Part shown: positions 55,263-62,333 of the stretch, in pieces
How positions within the stretch are numbered: position 1 is the first letter of the stretch
Layout of the letters: every line of letters begins with the position of its first letter
Assembly: GCA_963776465.1 (NCBI GenBank)
Contig: CAVZMV010000002.1
Location: 682,001-746,000, forward strand
DNA length: 64,000 bases
Direction: 5' to 3'
Source of the DNA: DASRHK01 sp963776465
Lineage (GTDB): Bacteria > Pseudomonadota > Gammaproteobacteria > Nevskiales > Nevskiaceae
Program-made: the position numbers and the translations under genes
Notes under the pieces: generated by a model
Databases searched by the model: none
What the model was told of the DNA's origin: nothing
The model's input: the letters and a program-made list of their open reading frames with translations, nothing else

Positions 55263-55532
55263 ATGACTATCAAGAAACTCAGACGTGCAGTGCTCGTCGT
55301 CGCCATGGCGACGACGGGCCTGGCGGCCTGCAGCAACGACGGCGGTGAGGATGCCAACGACGAAGGTCCAACGACCACCTCGCTGTCGGCGTTCGTCGCC
55401 GCGCTCATCGGCACGCAGACCTGCGACAACGCGCAACCGACGCCGATCAACGGCGTCGAGCTCGTTGCCGACGAAGTGCCGATCGATGTGGACGCTCTGG
55501 TCCCCGGCGACTCGGGCTGCCCGCCCACCTAA
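55263..55532 (+). CDS. Small cysteine-containing lipoprotein
   Basis: An 89-residue product with a lipoprotein signal (LAAC at about residues 20-23). The mature part of about 67 residues is acidic, with two further cysteines (TCDN and SGCPP) that could form a disulfide, and no domain I recognise. It follows the DUF4331 gene by 14 bases with AGGAGAG in the gap, and a strong terminator follows it, so it is the last gene of that transcript. Probably an envelope partner of the DUF4331 protein. Confidence 0.75.
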   Translation: MTIKKLRRAVLVVAMATTGLAACSNDGGEDANDEGPTTTSLSAFVAALIGTQTCDNAQPTPINGVELVADEVPIDVDALVPGDSGCPPT

Positions 55533-55576
55533 GCGCCCCCTGGGCCGGTCCCCCATGCCGGCTCTTCGCGCTTTCA

Positions 55577-55608
55577 CCCCGCGCCCCCTCGCGGGGTTCT
55601 TTTTTTTC
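55577..55608 (+). terminator. Rho-independent terminator after the small lipoprotein gene
   Basis: CCCCGCG at 55577-55583 and CGCGGGG at 55590-55596 form a 7-base GC stem with a 6-base loop, followed by TTCTTTTTTTT. It is the only classical intrinsic terminator I find in the window and lies 12 bases before the TPR gene. Confidence 0.9.
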
Positions 55609-55619
55609 AAGAGACGAGA

Positions 55620-56711
55620 ATGCGATCGCTCTGGCTGGTGCTGCTGATGGTGATGGTGCCGGCGTCCGCCGCCGAGCTGGCGCGGCCGTACGTGCCGGCG
55701 GGCGATGCGGTGATCCTGCAGACGTTGCCGTCCTCGGGCGATCCACGGGTGAAGAAGTTCGAGGCTCTGCAGGCAGAGGTGCGGTCGCGTCCCCGAGACG
55801 TCGGTCCCGCGATCGCGCTGGCGCGCGCGTACATCGATTACGCCAGGGCGACCGGCGACGCGCGCTATCTGGGCCGTGCGCAGGCGCTCATCGTCCCCTG
55901 GCTGCAGGGATCGCCGGTGCCCGCAGATGCGCTGCTGGCGCACGCGATCGTCCTGCAGGGCCGCCATCAATTCACCGACGCGCGCCGCGCGCTGGACCAA
56001 TTGCTCCGGCGCGATCCGGATCGGGACGAGGCCTGGCTGACGCTTGCCGCGGTGGCGCAGGTGCAGGGGGATCTTCCCGTCGCCCGCCGCGCGTGCGCGC
56101 ATCTGCTCGGCAGCGGCGATCGGCTGATCGCGGCCGGCTGCATCGCTTCGCTGGCCATCGACACCGGAAACGCGCGGGGCGGTTACGACGCGCTGGCCCT
56201 GGTGCTGCAGCAGCAAGCCGGCACAGCGCCGGAATTGCAGGCCTGGGCGCAGGGTCTGCTGGCCGACGCTGCCAAGGCTTTTGGCGATGCCGCGCTGGCG
56301 GAGACGCATTTCAGGGACGCCTTGCTGCTGACGCCGGGCGACAACTTCCTCCTAGCGGGCTACGCCGATTTGCTGCTCGATCAGCAGCGTCCGCGGGAGG
56401 TGCTGGCGCTCCTGAAGGATCATCTGCAGTCCGACACCTCGTTCCTGCGGCTGGTATTGGCTGAGGCTGCCTTGCAGATGCCGCAAGCCTACGTCGACAT
56501 CGCGCAGATGGCGCGGCGGTTCGACGATCTGCGCGCACGCGGCGACGGCGAGCTTTACGGCCGCGAGGAAGCCCGCTTCGCGCTGCAGCTGAAGCACGAC
56601 CCGGCCCGGGCGCTGCGCATCGCGCAGGAGAACTGGAGGCTGCAGCGTGCGCCGGAAGATGCCCGCATCCTTCGCGAGGCACAGGTCGCCGCAGGCTCGC
56701 TGCAGCCATGA
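55620..56711 (+). CDS. Exported tetratricopeptide-repeat protein
   Basis: A 363-residue protein with a signal peptide (hydrophobic core, PASAA) and a helical body of repeated 34-residue units; TPR-type patterns such as ARAYIDYARATGD, LAHAIVLQGRHQFTDARRAL and HFRDALLLTPGDNFLLAGYADLLL are clear, and the C-terminal third continues in the same style. TPR proteins are scaffolds for protein contacts; here in the periplasm. The stop overlaps the HupE-like gene by four bases, so the two are coupled. It starts immediately after the terminator, so some readthrough or a promoter within the terminator region must serve it. Confidence 0.85.
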   Translation: MRSLWLVLLMVMVPASAAELARPYVPAGDAVILQTLPSSGDPRVKKFEALQAEVRSRPRDVGPAIALARAYIDYARATGDARYLGRAQALIVPWLQGSPVPADALLAHAIVLQGRHQFTDARRALDQLLRRDPDRDEAWLTLAAVAQVQGDLPVARRACAHLLGSGDRLIAAGCIASLAIDTGNARGGYDALALVLQQQAGTAPELQAWAQGLLADAAKAFGDAALAETHFRDALLLTPGDNFLLAGYADLLLDQQRPREVLALLKDHLQSDTSFLRLVLAEAALQMPQAYVDIAQMARRFDDLRARGDGELYGREEARFALQLKHDPARALRIAQENWRLQRAPEDARILREAQVAAGSLQP

Positions 56712-57880
56712 TCAGGCTCGAGCTTCCGGCGATCGTGTTGCTGGCCTGCGCGCTGTGGCCGGCCGCGGCCGGTGCACACAAGGAAAGCGACGCGTATCTC
56801 ACGTTGCGCACGGATCCGGCGCAGGCCAACGTCCTGCACGGCCAATGGGACATCGCCCTGCGCGACCTCGCCTTCGTCATCGACGTCGACCGCAACCGCG
56901 ACGGCGCCGTCACCTGGGGCGAGGTCAAGGCGCAGCGCGACGTCATCGAGCGCTACGCGCTGGCGCGGCTGGTGGTGCGAAGCGACGGCCGCGCCTGCCA
57001 GACCCGGCCGACCGGGCAGATGATCGACGAGCACACCGACGGCGCCTACGACGTGGTGCTGTTCGATGCGGTCTGCGAGCAGGAGATCCCCAGCCGCGTC
57101 ACCGTCGACTATCACTTGTTCGACGACGTCGATCCATATCACCGCGGCATCGTCACGCTGCGCGCGGGTGATCGCACCGCCGCCGCGGTGCTGGGGCCGG
57201 ACGCGCCGACCGCAGCGCTGGACCTGCAGCAGCTCGCCCGCTGGCATCAGGCGAGGAGCTTCGCGGTCAACGGTGTCTGGCATATCTGGACCGGGCCGGA
57301 TCACCTGCTGTTCATCTTCTCGCTGCTGCTGCCGGCGGTGCTCCTGCGACGGCGCGGCGCGCCCGCGTGGACGCCGGTGCCGCGGCTGCGGAGCTCGATG
57401 TGGGAGCTGGTGAAAGTGGTGTCGGCGTTCACGGTCGCGCACTCGGCGACGCTGACGCTGTCGGTGCTCGGCTACGTCCACCTGCCCAGTCGCCTGGTGG
57501 AGTCGGGAATCGCGCTGTCGGTGATCGTCGCCGCGCTGAACAATCTCTATCCGGTCGTCACCAGCCGGGCCTGGCTGCTCGCGTTCGCCTTCGGCCTGAT
57601 CCATGGCCTGGGCTTTGCCAGCGTGCTCGCCGGCCTGGATCTGCCCGCTGGCGCGATGGCCGCCGCGCTGAGCGGCTTCAGCCTTGGCGTGGAAATCGGC
57701 CAGGAGGCGATCGTGCTGCCCTTCGTGACGCTGGCCTTCCTGGTGCGCCGCACGCGCTTCTACCAGGTCGGCGTGCTGCGCTTCGGATCGGTCGCGATCA
57801 TGGGCATCGCCTCGGTGTGGCTGGTGCAGCGCGCCTTCGACGTGGTCATCCCGGGCACGGGCTTCCTGACGCCCGCGTGA
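56708..57880 (+). CDS. HupE/UreJ-like membrane protein with EF-hand loop
   Basis: A 390-residue protein. After a signal peptide (AAAGA-HKES) comes an extracytoplasmic domain of about 160 residues containing a canonical EF-hand calcium loop, D-R-N-R-D-G-A-V-T-W-G-E at residues 61-72. The C-terminal half holds about six membrane helices with GVWHIWTGPDHLLFIFSLLLP, FTVAHSATL and FGLIHGLGFASVL, whose His residues are the hallmark of HupE/UreJ metal permeases (nickel or cobalt). The combination suggests a calcium-sensing or calcium-stabilised domain on a metal transporter. Start overlaps the TPR stop (ATGA). Confidence 0.87.
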   Translation: MIRLELPAIVLLACALWPAAAGAHKESDAYLTLRTDPAQANVLHGQWDIALRDLAFVIDVDRNRDGAVTWGEVKAQRDVIERYALARLVVRSDGRACQTRPTGQMIDEHTDGAYDVVLFDAVCEQEIPSRVTVDYHLFDDVDPYHRGIVTLRAGDRTAAAVLGPDAPTAALDLQQLARWHQARSFAVNGVWHIWTGPDHLLFIFSLLLPAVLLRRRGAPAWTPVPRLRSSMWELVKVVSAFTVAHSATLTLSVLGYVHLPSRLVESGIALSVIVAALNNLYPVVTSRAWLLAFAFGLIHGLGFASVLAGLDLPAGAMAAALSGFSLGVEIGQEAIVLPFVTLAFLVRRTRFYQVGVLRFGSVAIMGIASVWLVQRAFDVVIPGTGFLTPA

Positions 57881-57891
57881 AGCGACGCCGG

Positions 57892-57897
57892 CATAAT
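57892..57897 (+). promoter_or_regulatory. -10-like hexamer close to the kynureninase start
   Basis: CATAAT (5 of 6) ends 7 bases before GTG 57904, the same geometry as before uvrD and the thioesterase gene. No -35 or ribosome-binding sequence is evident. Confidence 0.4.
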
Positions 57898-57903
57898 CGC
57901 ACC

Positions 57904-59127
57904 GTGCCAGTCCGCGCCACGACCGCCGCGCTCGATCGCAACGACCCGCTGCGCCAGCTGCGGCGGCAATTCGTGCTGCCGCGCGGCGTCATCTACCTCG
58001 ACGGCAATTCCCTCGGCGCCTTGCCGCGACAGACCGGCGCTGCCGTGCGCGACGTCGTGCGGCACTGGGGCGCGGATCTGGTCGGCGGCTGGAACCGGCG
58101 CGGCTGGGTCGATCAGCCGCAGCGCGTGGGCGACAAGATCGGCAAGCTCATCGGCGCTCGCGCCGGCGAGACGCTGGCGGCGGACTCGACCTCGGTGAAC
58201 CTGTTCAAGCTGCTGTCCGCGGCGCTGCAGCTGCGACCGGGCCGGCGGGTGATCCTCACCGAGAGCGGCAACTTCCCCACTGATCAATACATCGCGCAGG
58301 GACTCGCCGCGCATTTGGGCGGCGTGGAGGTGTGCGCGGTTCCGGCAGCACAGATCGAGGGCGCGCTCGGCAACGACGTCGCCGTGCTGATGCTCACGCA
58401 CGTGGACTATCGCAGCGGTGCGATGCACGACCTGCGCAAGCTGACGCGCGCGGCGCATGCGCGCGGCGCGCTGGTGCTGTGGGATCTGGCGCACTCCGCC
58501 GGCGCGATGCCGCTCACGCTCGCCAAGGACGGCGTCGACTTGGCGGTGGGCTGCGGCTACAAATACCTGAACGGCGGCCCCGGCGCTCCGGCGTTCCTGT
58601 ACGTGGCGCGCCGTCACCAGGCGCGCGCGTCGTCGCCGCTCGCCGGCTGGTTCGGCCACGCCCGGCCGTTCGATTTCGAGCCTGCATACGCGGCGGCGCG
58701 CGGCATCGCGCGCTTCCAGGCTGGCACGCCGCCGATCCTGGCGATGACGGCGCTGGAGGCTGGCGTGGACCTGCTGCTGCAGACGGACCTCGCCGCGCTG
58801 CGCAAGAAGTCCCTCGCGCTCGGAGAATTGTTCATGAACCTCGTGGAGCAGACGCTGCCGGAGTTCTCCATCGTCACTCCGCGCGAGCCGGCCCGGCGCG
58901 GCAGCCAGGTCTGCCTGCGGCATCCGAGCGCCTGGCCGATCACGCAGGCGCTGATCGCGCGCGGCGTCGTCGGCGATTTCCGCGCGCCCGACATCCTGCG
59001 CTTCGGGCTCGCGCCCGCGTACCTGCGTTACGCCGACGTCGTGGAAGCCGTGGCGCGGCTCTACGCGATCCTGCACAGCGGCGAATGGCGACAATCCCGT
59101 TTCCGCCGTCGCACCAAGGTGACCTGA
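57904..59127 (+). CDS. kynU: Kynureninase
   Basis: Kynureninase is a pyridoxal-phosphate enzyme that cleaves kynurenine to anthranilate and alanine (or 3-hydroxykynurenine to 3-hydroxyanthranilate). The 407-residue protein has IYLDGNSLG at the start, WDLAHSAGAMPL, the PLP lysine Lys220 in GCGYKYLNGGPG and a GWFGHARPF segment. I chose GTG 57904; GTG 57877, which overlaps the HupE stop as GTGA, is also in frame but adds nine basic residues not typical of the family. No tryptophan dioxygenase or kynurenine formamidase gene is in the window. Confidence 0.93.
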   Translation: MPVRATTAALDRNDPLRQLRRQFVLPRGVIYLDGNSLGALPRQTGAAVRDVVRHWGADLVGGWNRRGWVDQPQRVGDKIGKLIGARAGETLAADSTSVNLFKLLSAALQLRPGRRVILTESGNFPTDQYIAQGLAAHLGGVEVCAVPAAQIEGALGNDVAVLMLTHVDYRSGAMHDLRKLTRAAHARGALVLWDLAHSAGAMPLTLAKDGVDLAVGCGYKYLNGGPGAPAFLYVARRHQARASSPLAGWFGHARPFDFEPAYAAARGIARFQAGTPPILAMTALEAGVDLLLQTDLAALRKKSLALGELFMNLVEQTLPEFSIVTPREPARRGSQVCLRHPSAWPITQALIARGVVGDFRAPDILRFGLAPAYLRYADVVEAVARLYAILHSGEWRQSRFRRRTKVT

Positions 59128-59129
59128 TC

Positions 59130-59984
59130 ATGACGAGAATCGCTTTGATGGCCGTGCTGCTGCTCGCCGGCTGCGCCGCGCAGGCGGAGAAGCCGGTGCT
59201 GTCCTGGGACGACGTCGCCAAGCGACCGCTGCCCGGCGCCGGAATCCGCATTGCCTATGGCGATGGACCGCAGCAGTTCGGAGAGCTGCGCCTGCCGAGC
59301 GGCAAGGGGCCGTTCCCCACCGTGGCGCTGCTGCACGGCGGCTGCTGGCTCGCGGATTTCGACTACGCGCACGTGACGCCGCTCGCCGAGGCGCTGACGC
59401 GAGCGGGCTATGCGACGTGGACTGTCGAGTACCGCCGCGTCGGCGACACCGGCGGCGGCTGGCCCGGCACGTTCGACGACGCGCGCGCGGCAACGGAGTT
59501 CTTGCGCAAGCTCGCGCTCGACCATCCCCTGGACCTCAAGCGCGTGGCCTTCGTCGGTCACTCCGCGGGGGGACAGTTGGCGCTCTGGCTCGCCTCGCGT
59601 GACAGCAACGCGGTCACGCCCAAGGCAGTCATTGGCCTGGCGGCCATCACCGATCTCGAGTCTTATCGTGTCGGACCCGAGGGCAGCTGCCATAGCGCCG
59701 TCGACCCGCTGATGGGCGGAACCCCGCAGCAGCAGCCCTTGCGCTACGCACAGGCGTCGCCGATGGCGCTGCTGCCGAACGACAGGCCGGTGTGGCTGAT
59801 CCAGGGCGAGCGCGATCGCGTCGTTGCTGCGGATTCGGCGCGTGCCTACGCGGCGGCGGCGGGATCGTCAGTCAGGCTCGTGACGATCCCGAGCGCGGGT
59901 CACTTCGAGATGGTCGTGCCCGAGGGCCCGGCGTGGGCGGCGCTGCTGCAGGCGCTGCGCGAAGCGCTGCCTAGCTCTTGGTGA
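59130..59984 (+). CDS. Alpha/beta hydrolase lipoprotein
   Basis: A 284-residue alpha/beta hydrolase with a lipoprotein signal (lipobox LAGC), so it should be anchored in the envelope. It has the oxyanion segment LLHGGCW, the nucleophile elbow GHSAGG, an Asp in a GERDRVV segment and the catalytic His in AGHFEM. This is the esterase/BD-FAE-like or prolyl-peptidase-like group. AAGGTGA within the end of kynU serves as the ribosome-binding site. It is adjacent to kynU and could be a kynurenine formamidase relative (these are also HGGxW alpha/beta hydrolases), but the export signal argues against it. The 3' end overlaps convergent prpB by 14 bases. Confidence 0.85.
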   Translation: MTRIALMAVLLLAGCAAQAEKPVLSWDDVAKRPLPGAGIRIAYGDGPQQFGELRLPSGKGPFPTVALLHGGCWLADFDYAHVTPLAEALTRAGYATWTVEYRRVGDTGGGWPGTFDDARAATEFLRKLALDHPLDLKRVAFVGHSAGGQLALWLASRDSNAVTPKAVIGLAAITDLESYRVGPEGSCHSAVDPLMGGTPQQQPLRYAQASPMALLPNDRPVWLIQGERDRVVAADSARAYAAAAGSSVRLVTIPSAGHFEMVVPEGPAWAALLQALREALPSSW

Positions 59985-60837
59985 ACAGCGTGTCGAGCTT
60001 CTGCTCGTAGGCGTGATAGTCCAGCACGTCGTAGAGCTGGTCGCGCGTCTGCATCCAGCCGACGACGTCCTTCTGGTGTCCTTGCTTGCGGATCGCGCCG
60101 TAGACGTTCTCGGCGGCCTTGGACATCGCCCGGAACGCTGACAACGGATACAGGACCATGGCCACGCCCTGCGCGGCGAGTTCGTCGCGCGTGTAGAGCG
60201 GGGTCTTGCCGAACTCGGTGATGTTGGCGAGCACCGGCACCTTCACCGCGTCGACGACCTTGCGGTACATGCCGATGTCGGTCATCGCCTCGGCGAAGAT
60301 GAGATCCGCGCCGGCCTCGACGCAGGCGACGCAGCGGTCGATGGCGGCGTCGAGGCCTTCGACGGCCAGCGCGTCGGTGCGCGCCATGATCTGCAGGTCG
60401 CCGGTGCGCGCATCCACCGCGGCCTTGATGCGGTCGACCATGTCGTCCTTGGGCACGATGGCCTTGCCGGGACGATGGCCGCAGCGCTTGGCCTGCACCT
60501 GATCCTCGATGTGCACGGCGGCGACGCCGGCGCGCGTCATCTCCTTCATGGTGCGCGCGATGTTGAAGGCGCTGCCCCAGCCGGTGTCGATGTCGACCAG
60601 GAGCGGCGTCTCGACGCGTCCGCAGATGCGGCGCGCGTCCTCGAGCACGTTGTCGAGCGAGGTGATGCCAAGGTCCGGCAGGCCGTAGCTGGCGTTGGCC
60701 ACGCCGGCGCCGGACAGATAGATCGCCTTGAACCCCGCGCGCTGCGCAAGCAGCGCCGTGTAGGCGTTGATCGCGCCGACGATCTGCAGCGGCTTTTCGG
60801 CAGCGAGCGCGGCGCGGAAGCGCTGACCCGCGGTCAT
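59971..60837 (-). CDS. prpB: Methylisocitrate lyase
   Basis: PrpB splits 2-methylisocitrate into pyruvate and succinate, the last step of the methylcitrate cycle for propionate use. The 288-residue protein has VDIDTGWGSAFN for magnesium binding and the catalytic Cys119 in KRCGHRPGK. Length agrees with the family. The start at 60837 overlaps the prpC stop by ATGA, so PrpB is translated after PrpC. Usual operons have prpB before prpC. Confidence 0.95.
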   Translation of the reverse strand: MTAGQRFRAALAAEKPLQIVGAINAYTALLAQRAGFKAIYLSGAGVANASYGLPDLGITSLDNVLEDARRICGRVETPLLVDIDTGWGSAFNIARTMKEMTRAGVAAVHIEDQVQAKRCGHRPGKAIVPKDDMVDRIKAAVDARTGDLQIMARTDALAVEGLDAAIDRCVACVEAGADLIFAEAMTDIGMYRKVVDAVKVPVLANITEFGKTPLYTRDELAAQGVAMVLYPLSAFRAMSKAAENVYGAIRKQGHQKDVVGWMQTRDQLYDVLDYHAYEQKLDTLFTKS

Positions 60838-62012
60838 CCCCGCTTCTCGATTGGCACGTATTCCTGCAGCGGCGGCCCGATGTAGTCCGCGCTGGGACGA
60901 ATCAGGCGGTTGTTGGAGCGCTGCTCGATGATGTGCGCCGCCCAGCCGCTCACGCGCGAGACCACGAAGATCGGTGTGAACAGCGGCGTCGGGATGCCCA
61001 TGAAGTGATAGGTCGTGGCGTGGAAGAAGTCCGCGTTGGCGAACAGCTTCTTCTCGTCCCACATGATCTTCTCGACGCGCTCGGACACGTCGAACAGGCG
61101 CTTGCGATAGGCCTTGTCGCCCTTCAGGTCCGGCGAATCCATCTCGGCGAACCGCTTGCTCCAGACCTTGATGAGGGCGTTGCGCGGATCCGACGTCTTA
61201 TAGACGCGGTGGCCGAAGCCCATGATCAGTTCCTTCTTGGCGAACATCTCGTGCACGCCACGGTCCGCGTCCTCGGCGTCCTTGAACTTGGCGATGAGCT
61301 CCATCGCCGCCTCGTTGGCGCCTCCGTGCAAGGGACCGCGCAGTGCGCCGATCGCGCCCGTCACCGCGGAATGCAGGTCCGACAACGTGCCGGTGATGAC
61401 GCGCGCGGTGAAGGTGCTGGCGTTGAATTCGTGCTCGGCGTAGAGGATCAGCGACACGCCCATGCATTTGACGAAATCGGGATTGGCTTTCTTGCCGTGC
61501 AGCAGATGCAGGAAGTGCCCGCCGGTGGTCTCCTCGTCGGTGACCGTGTCGATGCGCTTGCCGTTGTGGCTGTAGTGGTACCAATAAAGCAGGATCGACG
61601 GGAACACCGCGAGCAGGCGGTCCGCGACCTCGTTCTGCTTGGGGAATCGCCCCTTCTCGAACTCTCCGGTCTCGGGCTCGAGGTTGCCCAGGATCGAGCA
61701 GCCGGTGCGCATCACGTCCATCGGGTGCGCGGTCTTGGGGATCTGCTCCAGCGCGGTCTTCACGCCGGCGGGCAGTCCGCGCAGCGTCTTGAGCTTGGCC
61801 TTGTAGGCGGCGAGCTCGCTCCTGGTCGGCAGCTTGCCGTAGAGCAGCAGATACGCGCACTCCTCGAAGTCGCCGACCGCGGCCAGGTCCTCCATGTTGT
61901 AGCCGCGATAGGTCAGACCCACGCCGGCGACGCCGACGGTGCACAGCGCCGTCTGCCCGGCGGAAACGCCCGCCAGGCCGCCCGACTTCGAAGGTGCTTT
62001 TGCTTCAGCCAT
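60834..62012 (-). CDS. prpC: 2-methylcitrate synthase
   Basis: PrpC condenses propionyl-CoA with oxaloacetate. The 392-residue protein has the citrate-synthase fold with catalytic His residues in GPLHGGANE and GFGHRVYK and an Arg-rich C-terminus (SNNRLIRP). The short N-terminus and the TGCSILGNLEPE segment favour methylcitrate over citrate synthase, and the next gene is prpB. The start at 62012 is supported by GGGAG just upstream; an in-frame ATG at 62033 lies in a spacer. No prpD, acnD, prpF or prpR is here. Confidence 0.93.
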   Translation of the reverse strand: MAEAKAPSKSGGLAGVSAGQTALCTVGVAGVGLTYRGYNMEDLAAVGDFEECAYLLLYGKLPTRSELAAYKAKLKTLRGLPAGVKTALEQIPKTAHPMDVMRTGCSILGNLEPETGEFEKGRFPKQNEVADRLLAVFPSILLYWYHYSHNGKRIDTVTDEETTGGHFLHLLHGKKANPDFVKCMGVSLILYAEHEFNASTFTARVITGTLSDLHSAVTGAIGALRGPLHGGANEAAMELIAKFKDAEDADRGVHEMFAKKELIMGFGHRVYKTSDPRNALIKVWSKRFAEMDSPDLKGDKAYRKRLFDVSERVEKIMWDEKKLFANADFFHATTYHFMGIPTPLFTPIFVVSRVSGWAAHIIEQRSNNRLIRPSADYIGPPLQEYVPIEKRG

Positions 62013-62036
62013 CTCGTACTCCCTGAAAAGCAAAAC

Positions 62037-62065
62037 TGGGTCCCCGCCTTCGCGGGGATGACCTG
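62037..62065. repeat. Short dispersed hairpin repeat upstream of prpC
   Basis: TGGGTCCCCGCCTTCGCGGGGATGAC contains a CCCCGC/GCGGGG stem around CTTC. It is the widely dispersed proteobacterial repeat whose translation gives the familiar VPAFAGMT peptide. It lies between the rubredoxin stop and the prpC start and may stabilise or end the rubredoxin transcript. Confidence 0.7.
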
Positions 62066-62071
62066 ACTTCG

Positions 62072-62239
62072 TCAGGCCACTTCAACCATCTGGAAATCCG
62101 ATTTCGCGGCGCCGCAGTCCGGACAGGTCCACGTGTCGGGAACATCCTCCCAGCGCGTGCCTGGCGCGATGCCCTCCTCGGGCAACCCCTTGGCTTCGTC
62201 GTATTCGAAATCGCAGATCAGGCAACGCCACTTCTTCAT
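62072..62239 (-). CDS. Rubredoxin
   Basis: A 55-residue one-iron electron-transfer protein. The iron ligands are Cys6, Cys9, Cys39 and Cys42 in CLIC and CPDC, with WEDVPDTW between, as in the AlkG2/RubA type. Such rubredoxins pass electrons to alkane hydroxylases or other oxygen-linked enzymes; no rubredoxin reductase or hydroxylase is nearby. The gene is complete, from ATG 62239 to TGA 62072, with its own promoter. Confidence 0.96.
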   Translation of the reverse strand: MKKWRCLICDFEYDEAKGLPEEGIAPGTRWEDVPDTWTCPDCGAAKSDFQMVEVA

Positions 62240-62280
62240 CGGCAGTCGATCTCGCGCGGCAAGCGCTGGAAGGGCCGCGG

Positions 62281-62310
62281 ATTATGCCGTGGGAGCGATG
62301 GTCCTGTCAG
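62281..62310 (-). promoter_or_regulatory. Probable sigma-70 promoter of the rubredoxin gene
   Basis: On the minus strand CTGACA (62305-62310, 5 of 6) is followed after 18 bases by CATAAT (62281-62286, 5 of 6). Transcription would begin near 62274, about 35 bases before the ATG. This is the best sigma-70 match I see in the window. Confidence 0.6.
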
Positions 62311-62333
62311 TGTGACCGCCGCGCCGGCGATCG

